From assembly GCF_947493425.1 (NCBI RefSeq), contig NZ_CANLRP010000024.1, positions 1-64,000 of the forward strand: a stretch of DNA of 64,000 bases. Reading direction: 5' to 3'. Position 1 is the stretch's first letter; every line of letters begins with the position of its first letter. Origin of the DNA: an uncultured Microscilla sp. (GTDB lineage: Bacteria > Bacteroidota > Bacteroidia > Cytophagales > Microscillaceae). The position numbers and the translations under genes were made by a program. Below, in pieces: positions 1-8,416 of this stretch. The notes beneath the pieces are model-generated. The model saw nothing but the letters and a program-made list of their open reading frames with translations, was not told where the DNA came from and made no database searches.

Positions 1-77
1 CTCCCAACTAAAAAACTAAAACCTATGGCAGCCTGTAGAAGCTCCCGACTACGGACTCCCAACTAAAAAACTAAAAC
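1..77 (+). repeat. 22-bp direct repeat in the leader before the reductase gene
   Basis: Positions 1-22 and 56-77 are identical (CTCCCAACTAAAAAACTAAA followed by AC). The second copy ends one base before the start codon of the reductase gene, so this repeat forms its leader. Variants precede the acyl-CoA synthetase gene (near 1200-1233) and the FecI-type sigma gene (near 10209-10234). The first copy is followed by CTATGGCAGCC, which may be the remains of another start. The function is unknown. Confidence 0.85.
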
Positions 78-78
78 A

Positions 79-894
79 ATGTTTCAAAAAGAATTATTTA
101 AAGATAAAGTAGCATTGGTGACAGGCGGGCGTAGCGGCATAGGCTATGCCATTAGTCAGATGATGCTAGAGCTAGGCGCCAAGGTAGTCATTGCTTCACG
201 CAAAGAAGATTTACTAAAGCAAGCTGCCGAAGAACTGAGCCAATATGGTGAATGTAGTTACCTGGCTTGCGACATCCGCGAAAGCGACCAACGCACTGCA
301 CTGATGGAAAAAATAAAGGCAGATAATGGCAGGCTCGATATATTGGTAAACAATGCGGGAGGGCAGTTTCCGGCACCTGCCGAAACCATTAGCGAAAATG
401 GTTGGGATGCGGTGATTAATAATAATTTAAACGGCACCTTTCACATGAGTAGTTTGATGGCACGCCACTTTTTTATTCCGCAAAAAGAAGGCTGTATCAT
501 CAACATCATTGCCAATATTTATAGAGGGTTCCCTTCTATGGTGCACACTGGAGCCGCACGTGCCGGGGTAGAAAATATGACCAAAACTTTGGCGGTAGAA
601 TGGGGCGATTATAACATCAGGGTAAATGCCATTGCCCCTGGTACTATAGAATCTTCAGGGTTAGACACTTACCCCAAGCCTGTGCAGGATATTTTGGGCG
701 AAGCCAGAGCAGCAGTGCCCCTCAAGCGGTTTGGTACAGTCACCGAAATAGCCCACACCACTTGTTTTTTGGCAAGCCCATTGGCAAGCTATATCAGTGG
801 GGTAAGCTTGTATGTAGATGGTGCCCAACACCTCAATGGTGGTGACCCCATGAAGCTGACCCGTTTGATGAGGGCGTTTACTAAAAGTCGGTAG
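79..894 (+). CDS. SDR-family oxidoreductase, 2,4-dienoyl-CoA reductase-like
   Basis: 271-residue cytosolic short-chain dehydrogenase. The Rossmann motif TGGRSGIG lies at about residues 15-22 and NNAG at about 91-94. The active-site stretch HTGAARAG followed by NIRVNAIAPG matches the peroxisomal DECR2-type layout (HAGxAKA...NIRVN), in which the usual Tyr of YxxxK is absent. The likely reaction is NADPH-dependent reduction of 2,4-dienoyl-CoA during breakdown of unsaturated fatty acids. The position expected to be the catalytic Lys is Arg here, so activity is uncertain. It heads a same-strand group with an acyl-CoA synthetase and two acyl-CoA dehydrogenases, which supports the beta-oxidation role. 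The ATG start sits directly behind a 22-bp repeated leader. It could instead be a different SDR of lipid metabolism. Confidence 0.8.
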   Translation: MFQKELFKDKVALVTGGRSGIGYAISQMMLELGAKVVIASRKEDLLKQAAEELSQYGECSYLACDIRESDQRTALMEKIKADNGRLDILVNNAGGQFPAPAETISENGWDAVINNNLNGTFHMSSLMARHFFIPQKEGCIINIIANIYRGFPSMVHTGAARAGVENMTKTLAVEWGDYNIRVNAIAPGTIESSGLDTYPKPVQDILGEARAAVPLKRFGTVTEIAHTTCFLASPLASYISGVSLYVDGAQHLNGGDPMKLTRLMRAFTKSR

Positions 895-1233
895 TTGTTA
901 GTCGGGAGTTAGTAGTCGGGAGTCGGGAGTTAGTAGTCAGGAGTTAGTAGTCAGGAGTTAGTGTGAAGCGATTAGTCGGGAGTCGGTAGTTAGTAGTCAG
1001 GAGTTAGCGTGAAGCGATTATTCGGGAGTTAGTAGTCGGGAGTCAGTAGTTAGTAGTCAGGAGTTAGTAGTCAGGAGTTAGCGCGAAACGGCTTTATCAA
1101 TTTTCAATTATGAGAAAGGCTATCGACCATCGATTAAAGCGTACCAAGGACTTTGCAACCTACAAGAACTCCCGACTCCCAACTCCCGACTCCCGACTCC
1201 CAACTAACAACTAACAACTAAAAAAACTAAAAG
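895..1233. repeat. Intergenic inverted array of degenerate GTCGGGAGTTAGTA units
   Basis: Directly after the reductase stop codon, positions 895-1090 carry many imperfect copies of AGTCGGGAGTTAGTA and AGTCAGGAGTTAGT. After about 75 unrelated bases, positions 1168-1218 carry the opposite-strand version (ACTCCCGACTCCCAACT, repeated). The two halves can pair, so a transcript crossing from the reductase gene to the synthetase gene could form a long branched hairpin. There is no spacer/repeat regularity, so this is not a CRISPR array. The origin is probably slippage or amplification of a short unit. Confidence 0.85.
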
Positions 1234-1235
1234 TT

Positions 1236-2912
1236 ATGAAAAATCACCTTGAAACCCACATAGAAGCCTTTTACCGCTGGGAAAAACAAAAAGCCCAGCA
1301 ACCCTTTTTGCGGCAGCCTTACGGCAAACAGTGGAAAACCCTGACTTATGCTGAAGCAGGGCAAGAAGCTCGTCGCATGGTCAGTGCTTTGCAAGCAATG
1401 GGTTTGCAAAAAGGCGACCATGTAGGCATATTGTCTAAAAACTGTTACCACTGGATATTGACCGATTTGGCGCTCATGATGGGAGGATTTGTCTCAGTGC
1501 CATTTTATGCCAGTTTGCCCGCTGATCAACTCAAGGTAGTAGTAGAAAAAAGCCATATCAAAGCATTGTTTTTGGGCAAGCTGGAAGAGTGGGACGAAGA
1601 TAAATCCTTGGTGTTGCCATCCGAACTTAAAGTGATCAGGTACCCACATTATGAGGGTAATGCCCGCATTGAAGAGGGAGAAGCCTGGACTGATTTGGTG
1701 GACAATCATGAGCCAATGCAGGGCGATCCTTTACCTGACCCAGACGATTTGTGGACCATACTATTTACTTCGGGCACTACCGGGCAGCCCAAAGGTGTGA
1801 TGCATACTTATGGTAACCTGGCGCGGGTGTTTCAAGCTGAGTTTGACACCAATTGGATAGGCATAGCCAAGCTCAAAGCCCAGCGGTTTTTCTCGTTTTT
1901 GCCGCTCAATCACGTAGGCGAGCGAGTAGGCATAGAAGGCTCTTGTCTATATGTAGGTGGTACCATGTCGTTTGGCGAATCGATAGATACTTTTGCCCAC
2001 AACCTACAGCAAACCCAACCCACAGTGTTTTTTGCGGTGCCTCGTATCTGGACTAAGTTTCAAATGGGGGTATTGAGCAAAATGCCACAGGAAAGGTTGG
2101 ATTTACTGCTTAAAATTCCGATTGTATCGGGTTTTGTCAAAAAGAAAATAAGAAAAGCCCTGGGGATGGGCAGTGTCGAAGTAGTAGCAACAGGTGCCGC
2201 CATTACTCCCGAACATCTCAAACAATGGTTTTTAAAACTAGGGATTCGTTTGCGCGAAGCCTATGGAATGACCGAAGTGTGTGGCTCTATTACCAACACC
2301 CCCAAAGACAGCAACCGACCCGGTAGCGTAGGCAAGGTAATTCCACGTGCCGAGATTAAAATACACCCCGACACCGGCGAAGTACTCATGAAATCGCCTC
2401 ACATGATGACAGGCTACTACAACGAACCCGAAAAAACTGCTGAAGTGCTCCAGGGCGAGTGGCTAAGCAGTGGCGATAAGGGGGTAATGGATGAAGATGG
2501 TTTTTTGCACATAGTGGGCAGGGTAAAAGACGCTTTTAAAACCTCTAAAGGTAAATACATTGTGCCTAACCCTTATGAAGAAGCCCTTGCCAACAATGAT
2601 GTAATAGAACAAGTGTGTGTAGCTGGACTAGGACTGCCCAACCCTATAGTGTTGGTCAATTTGTCGGAAGTAGGGCAGGCAATTGAAAAAGAGAAGGTAG
2701 AAACAAGGCTAAGGGAAGATTTGAGTAAAATAAACGAAAGTTTGCCGGGTTTTCAGAAACTGGCAACTTTGGTGATTACTCAAGAAACCTGGAGCGAAGC
2801 CAATAATTTACTGACGCCTACGATGAAAATACGTCGAAGTGCAATTGACGAAAGGTATGCCACAAAGTATGAACAATGGTTCAACGGACGCAAGATGATT
2901 GTGTGGGAGTAA
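1236..2912 (+). CDS. AMP-dependent acyl-CoA synthetase (FadD15/long-chain type)
   Basis: 558-residue ANL-superfamily adenylating enzyme. It activates a fatty acid with ATP and CoA to give acyl-CoA. The P-loop-like motif FTSGTTGQPKGVMH is at about residue 177-190, the A5-type motif YGMTEVCGS at about 343, and the hinge region GDKGVMDEDGFLHIVGR at about 411-428, followed by KTSKGKYIVP, which is typical of the long-chain class. Length fits the short bacterial long-chain synthetases. It would feed the two acyl-CoA dehydrogenases downstream. The start is an ATG about 10 bases after an ACTAAAAAAACTAAAAG leader related to the one before the reductase gene. The exact chain length of the substrate cannot be read from the sequence. 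Confidence 0.9.
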   Translation: MKNHLETHIEAFYRWEKQKAQQPFLRQPYGKQWKTLTYAEAGQEARRMVSALQAMGLQKGDHVGILSKNCYHWILTDLALMMGGFVSVPFYASLPADQLKVVVEKSHIKALFLGKLEEWDEDKSLVLPSELKVIRYPHYEGNARIEEGEAWTDLVDNHEPMQGDPLPDPDDLWTILFTSGTTGQPKGVMHTYGNLARVFQAEFDTNWIGIAKLKAQRFFSFLPLNHVGERVGIEGSCLYVGGTMSFGESIDTFAHNLQQTQPTVFFAVPRIWTKFQMGVLSKMPQERLDLLLKIPIVSGFVKKKIRKALGMGSVEVVATGAAITPEHLKQWFLKLGIRLREAYGMTEVCGSITNTPKDSNRPGSVGKVIPRAEIKIHPDTGEVLMKSPHMMTGYYNEPEKTAEVLQGEWLSSGDKGVMDEDGFLHIVGRVKDAFKTSKGKYIVPNPYEEALANNDVIEQVCVAGLGLPNPIVLVNLSEVGQAIEKEKVETRLREDLSKINESLPGFQKLATLVITQETWSEANNLLTPTMKIRRSAIDERYATKYEQWFNGRKMIVWE

Positions 2913-2929
2913 GTTGGGGGTAGTTTTTA

Positions 2930-3190
2930 GCCTCGACAAGGTGCTAGGGACTAGGTATAAGGTGCTAGGTACTCCTTGCTCTATAGGTATCTAATGAATT
3001 CATAGTATACTCACTTTCAATAGATTATAAACTTTTAGTTAGAAGCCGGAAAATGGTGACCAAGCTTGTCGCTTGAAGGTCTACAGACTAATCACTTATG
3101 ACACTGAGTTGTAGTAGCTACTTGTGAAGCAAGGTGTAAAACCCAGTACCCAGTACCCAAGACCTAGTTCCTAATAAGGACTACTAACGA
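2930..3190. repeat. Spacer with CTAGGTACTAGG-type and GCTTGTCGCTTGAAG-type repeats
   Basis: Positions 2938-2978 hold tandem variants of GTGCTAGGTACT, and 3140-3175 hold the complementary type (CCCAGTACCCAGTACCCAAG, then ACCTAGTTCC), so the ends can pair. Between them is CAAGCTTGTCGCTTGAAG (3061-3078), a unit whose relatives occur near 11665 and 49118. Positions 3128-3144 (AGCAAGGTGTAAAACCC) recur exactly at 11740-11756, and flanking bases are also similar. No gene is seen here. Confidence 0.75.
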
Positions 3191-3211
3191 AATAACTAAA
3201 GAAAAAAAACA

Positions 3212-4390
3212 ATGAAATCATATTATTTTACAGAAGAACACAACATGTTTCGCCAAAGCCTGCGCGATTTTTTGGCAAAAGAAGTAACCCCTCATATAGA
3301 TGAATGGGAAGCTAAAGGCGAAATACCACGCGAAATATTTAAACGCTTTGGCGATATGGGCTACCTGGGCATAGCCTTGCCTGAAGCCCACGGGGGCACC
3401 GACCTTGATTATTTTTATTCGATCGTTTTTAACGAAGAAATGGCACGGATAAACTCAGGCGGCTTTGGGGCAGCTATAGGCGCCCACGCCTCGCTTGCCC
3501 TGGTACACATGAACGCTGAAGGCAACGAAGCCCAAAAGCAAAAGTACCTGGAGCCTGGCATCAAAGGTGAACTGATTGGTTGTCTAGCCATTAGCGAACC
3601 TTTTGGAGGGTCGGATGTGGCAGGCATGCGTACTACTGCGGTGCGTGAAGGTGACCATTATATCATCAATGGCTCTAAAACTTTTATAACAAATGGGGTA
3701 AGCAGCGACTTTATTGTAGCAGCAGTAAAAACCAATCCTGACGCAAAATCGGGGGGCATTAGCATGATGGTAATAGACCGCGATACGCCAGGCGTAACCG
3801 CCACCAAGCTCAACAAACTGGGCTGGAGAGCATCTGACACCGGCGAGATTGCGTTTAGTGATGTAAAAGTGCCTGTGACCAATTTGTTGGGGGGCGAAAA
3901 CCAAGGCTTTTACTACATTATGCAGCACTTTGCCTTGGAGCGATTGATGTTGGCTATTGGTGGAATGGCTACCGCAGACTATGCTCTAGAGGTTACCCTT
4001 CAGTATATGAACGAGCGTGAAGCTTTTGGGCGAAAAATTAACCGTTTTCAAGCGTTGCGTCATCGTGTTGCTCAAATGGCAAGCGAGATAGAAATGAACC
4101 GGATGTTTATATACGCCATTGCTGACCGCTACCAACAGGGCGACTATGTAGTAAAAGAGGCGGCAATGGCAAAACTGTTGGGTACTCAACTAAGCGACCG
4201 GGTGGTATACGATTGCTTGCAAATGTTTGGGGGCTATGGTTTTATGGAAGACTACCCACTGGCGCGTATGTACCGCGATAGCCGCCTGGGTACTATAGGT
4301 GGAGGTACCTCTGAAATTATGTGCGAAATTATCTCTAAAATGATGATAGATGACAAGGCTTATGAGAAGGCAACTAGTCTCAAGGTATGA
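3212..4390 (+). CDS. Acyl-CoA dehydrogenase
   Basis: 392-residue FAD-dependent acyl-CoA dehydrogenase that introduces the trans-2,3 double bond in acyl-CoA. It has the usual three domains: N-terminal helices, a middle beta domain (AISEPFGGSD at about 128-137, FITNG at about 157-161) and a C-terminal helical domain with ReAFGrki, QMFGGYGFMEDYP and IGGGTSEIM. The Glu seen in medium-chain enzymes before GT is Gly here. The Glu of LERLMLAIG at about 245-253 is at the position used as base in the long-chain/isovaleryl group, so that subtype is likely (inference). It is closely related to the next gene (shared N-terminal FTEEHxMFRxSLR) and probably arose by duplication. Confidence 0.92.
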   Translation: MKSYYFTEEHNMFRQSLRDFLAKEVTPHIDEWEAKGEIPREIFKRFGDMGYLGIALPEAHGGTDLDYFYSIVFNEEMARINSGGFGAAIGAHASLALVHMNAEGNEAQKQKYLEPGIKGELIGCLAISEPFGGSDVAGMRTTAVREGDHYIINGSKTFITNGVSSDFIVAAVKTNPDAKSGGISMMVIDRDTPGVTATKLNKLGWRASDTGEIAFSDVKVPVTNLLGGENQGFYYIMQHFALERLMLAIGGMATADYALEVTLQYMNEREAFGRKINRFQALRHRVAQMASEIEMNRMFIYAIADRYQQGDYVVKEAAMAKLLGTQLSDRVVYDCLQMFGGYGFMEDYPLARMYRDSRLGTIGGGTSEIMCEIISKMMIDDKAYEKATSLKV

Positions 4391-4591
4391 GCTACAGGCT
4401 ACAAGTATGCTGATTTTGCCTGAATAAGTAGTAGCAAATCTTTAACGCAGATGCTATAAAAACGCAATTAGTGATCAAGGGATAGCCTATGACTGGTTGT
4501 TTCCTAATCCTAATAATATATAAATTAAAATCAATCGCAATAAGAACTTGAAGCTTGTTGCTTGCTTCTTGTTGCTAAAAAAAATAGAAAT

Positions 4592-6130
4592 ATGAAATCA
4601 AATCACTTTACCGAAGAACACGAAATGTTTCGCGAAAGCCTCCGGGCATTTTTAGATAAAGAAGCACGCCCTTATATAGATCAGTGGGAAGAAGAACGGC
4701 GTACTCCACGCGACATCTGGAAAAAAATGGGCGAACAAGGCTACCTGGGCTTGGGTTACCCCGAAGAATACGGAGGTTCAGGGCTAGACTTTTTCTATGA
4801 TGTGGTTTTCAACGAAGAAATAGGCAGGCTCAATTCGGGCGGCTTTGCCATTACCCAACAGGTAACCCAATATATGTCGTCACCCTATATACTCAAGTAT
4901 GGCTCCGATGAACTCAAGAAAAAATACTTGCCTGGCATTATCTCTGGCGACTTGGTGTCTTGCATTGCTATCTCCGAACCAGGAGCAGGGTCTGATGCCG
5001 CCAACATTCAAACCCGTGCCGTGCGTGAAGGTGACCATTACATTGTCAATGGGTCTAAAACCTTTATTACCAACGGAGTATACGGCGATTTTCTTGTTAC
5101 TGTGGTAAAAACTAACCCCGAAGCTGGCTCTGCCGGGGTGAGCATGTTGGTCATAGACCGCAACGCTGAAGGAGTAACCGCTACCAAACTCAAAAAACTA
5201 GGCTGGCATTGTTCCGATACTGCCGAGTTGAGCTTTGCCGATGTAAAAGTGCCCGCCAGCAACCTGATTGGGCAAGAAGGACAAGGTTTTTATTATCTGA
5301 TGAATGGGCTGCAGCTTGAGCGTTTGTGTGCAGTGCCTGCGGCGGTTTCGGCCATGGAAAACGCCATAGAAGTATCACTGCAGTATATGTCAGAGCGTCA
5401 GGCATTTGGCCGCCCCATCAACAAGTTTCAGGTATTACGCCACCGCATTGCCCAAATGTCGGCAGAAGTAACCGCACTAAAAGCCTTTAGTTACTACTGT
5501 TGCCAGCTATATGCCGATGGGGTGTACGACGTAAAACAGTGTTCGATGGCTAAACTATTGGTGACCGAAAAGGCAGAAGAAGTGGCTACCAAGTGTTTGC
5601 AGTTTTTTGGTGGGTATGGTTTTATGGAAGACTATCCCTTGGCGCGTATGTACCGCGACGTACGCGTGGGCACCATTGGAGGTGGTTCGTCAGAAATTAT
5701 GCGTGAGATCATTGCCAAAATAGTGATAGACAGCGTGGGCTACAAGTCGGCACAAACCGATTATGCCCCACCCAAAGCCAAAAAAGCAAGCAATGGCAGT
5801 GCACCAGCTGCTCCTGCCAAAGAAGAGAGCGTAGGCTCTGCTGCCGAGATGCTGCCAGTGATTCAGAGCCAAGTAGAAAAAGTGTCGGCGTTGGGCAACA
5901 CGGTCAAATTTAACTTTGGTGCCGAACAATTATTTATTGACGGCACTGGGGCTGCTAATACCGTATCAACAGACGACAGCGATGCAGATTGTACCGTGAG
6001 TGTGTCTTTTGCCGATTTTCAGGCGTTGATGCAGGGCAAGCTCAACCCAATGAATGCCGTCATGAGCGGGCAAATGCAAATAGATGGAGACATGGGTGTG
6101 GCAATGAAGCTGCAGTCTTTGTTTGGGTAG
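4592..6130 (+). CDS. Acyl-CoA dehydrogenase fused to an SCP2 sterol-carrier-like domain
   Basis: 512 residues from the ATG at 4592. An in-frame TTG 30 bases upstream is possible but the ATG gives the same N terminus as the neighbouring paralogue. Residues 1-385 are a complete acyl-CoA dehydrogenase (AISEPGAGSD, QFFGGYGFMEDYP, IGGGSSEIM, and LERL for the long-chain-type catalytic Glu). An Ala/Pro/Lys-rich linker (about 390-418) leads to about 92 residues with the SCP2 pattern: DxDCTVSVSFADFQALMQGK, then MNAVMSGQMQIDGDMGVAMKL. SCP2 domains bind fatty acyl-CoA and sterols, so the tail may hand substrate to the enzyme (inference). Such fusions exist for other peroxisomal-type enzymes. The usual acyl-CoA dehydrogenase has only the first 380-390 residues. 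Confidence 0.9.
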   Translation: MKSNHFTEEHEMFRESLRAFLDKEARPYIDQWEEERRTPRDIWKKMGEQGYLGLGYPEEYGGSGLDFFYDVVFNEEIGRLNSGGFAITQQVTQYMSSPYILKYGSDELKKKYLPGIISGDLVSCIAISEPGAGSDAANIQTRAVREGDHYIVNGSKTFITNGVYGDFLVTVVKTNPEAGSAGVSMLVIDRNAEGVTATKLKKLGWHCSDTAELSFADVKVPASNLIGQEGQGFYYLMNGLQLERLCAVPAAVSAMENAIEVSLQYMSERQAFGRPINKFQVLRHRIAQMSAEVTALKAFSYYCCQLYADGVYDVKQCSMAKLLVTEKAEEVATKCLQFFGGYGFMEDYPLARMYRDVRVGTIGGGSSEIMREIIAKIVIDSVGYKSAQTDYAPPKAKKASNGSAPAAPAKEESVGSAAEMLPVIQSQVEKVSALGNTVKFNFGAEQLFIDGTGAANTVSTDDSDADCTVSVSFADFQALMQGKLNPMNAVMSGQMQIDGDMGVAMKLQSLFG

Positions 6131-6185
6131 GGAATTAATAATTGCTTAATGGTTTTATGGTTAGCAAAGCTAATTGATGATATGA

Positions 6186-6222
6186 GCCGTTGCCTTTTTT
6201 GAGGCAGCGGTTTTTTGTTTTT
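6186..6222 (+). terminator. Rho-independent terminator after the acyl-CoA dehydrogenase cluster
   Basis: The stem GCCGTTGCCT / AGGCAGCGGT contains one G-T pair, has a short T-rich loop and is followed by TTTTTTGTTTTT. It lies about 55 bases after the stop of the SCP2-fused dehydrogenase and should end the fatty-acid oxidation transcript. Confidence 0.85.
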
Positions 6223-6436
6223 ATAAAAAATAAATATTCAAGCAACCCGATGAATGAGGGTGAGCAAAGCCCCTCCTGTTGTTACAAGCCAAAAGTATTT
6301 GTAGACTGTCACTTTTTGGGGCAAAATACCGTATACAAACCAGTAGTGATCAAATAATAAAATAAGATGAAAATAGCCTACCTTTCAAATATTGGACAAA
6401 TACCCCTAATGTTTTACCCTCTAACATACCCATTGT

Positions 6437-6982
6437 ATGCAAAACTTACCCCCACCTTTGATAGAAAAAGAAGCCCAACAACTCTGGAGCACTTATTCGC
6501 ACAAGCACTCCCAGAAGTTTTGGCTAAAATATGAGCAATTGTTGGCAAACCAAAAAGCAAAGAACACGACTCGCCCCTTCAGGCTGTACACCTCCTCTTT
6601 AAAACTTTTATGGTTTCCCAGGGTTTTAGGATTTTTTTTAGTATTGTCTATTATATGCCTGGTTTCTTTGCTCACACTTACAGGGCTGTTGTTATTGGTG
6701 ACATACCTGTTTTGGGCTTGGCTATACGTACGTTGGAACGACCATGTTTTTCAACTTGATGATGAAGGGATAATGGTATACAAAGCAAAAGTAGCGTATC
6801 AGAAAATTGCTTGGACAGCCATACAATCAATAGAGTTATCGGAGGAAGGAAAAGGCTATTATTTGAGAGTGGTCACTGATCAAGGAAGGGCAAATATCAG
6901 GGCTGCTTTGTCGCGAACCCAACGCACCCATTTGTGGAAAGACATAAAGCAATGTATGAATAAGAATGCGCCAAAAGAATAG
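6437..6982 (+). CDS. Small membrane protein with N-terminal LW/FW box and PH-like tail
   Basis: 181 residues, family not recognised by name. Residues 10-40 hold the box EAQQLWSTY...QKFWLKYEQLLANQ. Two hydrophobic helices at about 58-80 and 82-97 are followed by a beta-rich cytosolic tail (RWNDHVFQLDDEGIMVY, then AWTAIQSIELSEEG), which resembles bacterial PH/YcxB-type domains. A copy with an in-frame stop, a deleted remnant and another broken copy follow on the same strand. The box recurs at the C terminus of the membrane protein at 23604-24272. The family seems to be expanding and decaying locally. The function is unknown; the tail may sense or bind lipid (inference). Confidence 0.75.
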   Translation: MQNLPPPLIEKEAQQLWSTYSHKHSQKFWLKYEQLLANQKAKNTTRPFRLYTSSLKLLWFPRVLGFFLVLSIICLVSLLTLTGLLLLVTYLFWAWLYVRWNDHVFQLDDEGIMVYKAKVAYQKIAWTAIQSIELSEEGKGYYLRVVTDQGRANIRAALSRTQRTHLWKDIKQCMNKNAPKE

Positions 6983-7099
6983 AAATAATTGATTCGACTG
7001 ATTGTACCAAGAAAGCACTTGTGCACGAACGACCATCAAATACCAATTTAACCTATTGTTTATGGGTGGTGGAGTGTATATTTAAAACACTGTATAAAT

Positions 7100-7768
7100 A
7101 TGAAGAATGCTACCCCTCAAAAACCATCAGCTGAGCAGCTATGGGCAAGCTACCAACCGGGCAAGGCAAACGAAGAGAATTTTTGGGCAAAGTATGAGGC
7201 GTTGTTGTAACAACCCGTTGCCTTGGTAAAAAACAATGCAAACAAGACCCTTGCTAAAACAGCGAAAAAAGTCTCCAATGCTGGCATTAATAAAAAAGCA
7301 TACAACTTTTACCCTCGTTTAGAGATTCATTTATTTAGAATACTTTTCGTTATACTGGGGGGCATTTTTACCCTCGTTTTTAGTATACTGGAAAAGCCTG
7401 CTCCCAATGCCGACCAATTGGGCTATCAGGTAATGCTTGTATGTGGTATTTTTTTATTTGTGTTTTTGCCAATAAGCTTGTTGTTTAGGCTGCCTATATT
7501 TTCGCTCAAACCTTCAGGCGTTTATTTAAGCAAATCCTTTTTGGCAACCACTCATTATATAGCTTGGAGTAAGGTGGTTTCGGTAAGCATTAGAAAATAT
7601 GATGGTTTGGGGAGTCATCTATTAGTAGTAAAAACCCTGGATCATAAAAATTATGATATAAGCTATAGCATTTCAAAACGAGCCCATCAACATCTTTCTA
7701 CTTGGTTGGATCAACAGGCTATTCCGTTGATAGTAAACAATAACAGCCATTCCCGTTATAAAAATTAA
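7100..7768 (+). pseudogene. LW/FW-box membrane protein interrupted by an in-frame TAA
   Basis: The reading frame starts with ATG at 7100 and encodes AEQLWASYQ...NFWAKYEALL. It then meets TAA at 7208-7210 and continues in the same frame for 186 codons (QPVALVKNNANK onward) to 7768. The intact neighbour has LLANQK where this copy has LL-stop-QP, so a point lesion at that place is the simplest reading. The downstream part has two hydrophobic helices (about residues 32-52 and 69-88 counted from 7223) and a beta-rich PH-like tail. A TTG at 7223 could allow a separate 181-residue product without the box. Readthrough is another possibility. I call it a pseudogene or split gene. Confidence 0.7.
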
Positions 7769-7776
7769 AAGAACTT

Positions 7777-7893
7777 GTGCACGAACAACCACCAGCTGAG
7801 CAGCTGTGGGCTAAGGTAGGTTTTTCTTCGGCTGACTCCTTTATAGCGTATACCTCCTCTTTAAAATATTTATTGTTGTTTAAACCAAATTAA
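7777..7893 (+). pseudogene. Deleted remnant of an LW/FW-box gene
   Basis: 38 codons from a GTG encode PPAEQLWAKVGFSSADSF joined to AYTSSLKYLLLF, then stop. The first part matches the box of the upstream copies. The second matches RLYTSSLKLLWF of the intact gene at 6437, with the FWxxYExLL part missing. A deletion product is likely. Its 5' flank (ACTTGTGCACGAAC followed by A) is a repeat of the bases at 7018-7032. Confidence 0.6.
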
Positions 7894-7903
7894 TAAAGAT
7901 CAA

Positions 7904-8122
7904 ATGGAACCACTTACCTCACAAGAACAACAAGCCAATCGGTGATGGAAAACATACTTACCAAGTAGCAGTGATGAGTTTTGGAGAGAGTATGAGCAAC
8001 TGCTAGATAAAACACAAAACCTCGTGGATTATGGTATAAAAAAAGTGTTTCGCCCAACTTTACAATCCTACTTAGAATGCTTACCCATCCCCGATACAAA
8101 AAATACTAAAAAAATGAGCTAA
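7904..8122 (+). pseudogene. LW/FW-box gene copy with TGA inside the box and lost membrane part
   Basis: ATG at 7904 gives 13 codons ending QQANR, then TGA at 7943-7945, then in the same frame WKTYLPSSSDEFWREYEQLL and about 40 more codons to TAA at 8120-8122. The TGA sits exactly where the other copies have the Leu of LW. The box is otherwise well preserved, but no hydrophobic helices follow. It is the fourth member of the local tandem family and is most likely dead. Confidence 0.6.
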
Positions 8123-8203
8123 AATTGTTTCTTATCAAAGTACAATTTTTAGGCGTGGTATCCTGTCTTAATTCATCATCAATTGATCATCACTTGTACA
8201 TAA

Positions 8204-8241
8204 TTTCTTCTTGATTTTGCCAATGCAAAATCAAGAAGAAA
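8204..8241. other. Perfect 17-bp hairpin in the gap before the lipoprotein genes
   Basis: TTTCTTCTTGATTTTGC, the loop CAAT, then GCAAAATCAAGAAGAAA. All 17 pairs match. No T-run follows on either strand, so it is not a typical terminator. It is the only structured element seen in 8123-8416, a stretch with no gene. Confidence 0.7.
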
Positions 8242-8416
8242 CCGTTGGAAATGGCTTGTTTTCAGTACGAATAAAAAGTGCCTTTCTGTCTCCATTTTTA
8301 TACAATTTTTGATGATTTTTTTCAATTCCTTTGCTACAAAAACAATGTCACAAACCTAGGGTGAGTATGCGTAGGGGCTGTCAAATACTTAGTGAACCTT
8401 AACCAAACACAAACAA

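Noticed and set aside
895-1090. Tandem repeats resembling a CRISPR array
   Set aside because: Units are short, variable and directly adjacent without spacers, and no cas gene is near.
1110-1214. 34-codon frame between the two halves of the inverted array
   Set aside because: The second half encodes only the repeat (NSRLPTPDSRLPT) and there is no support for translation.
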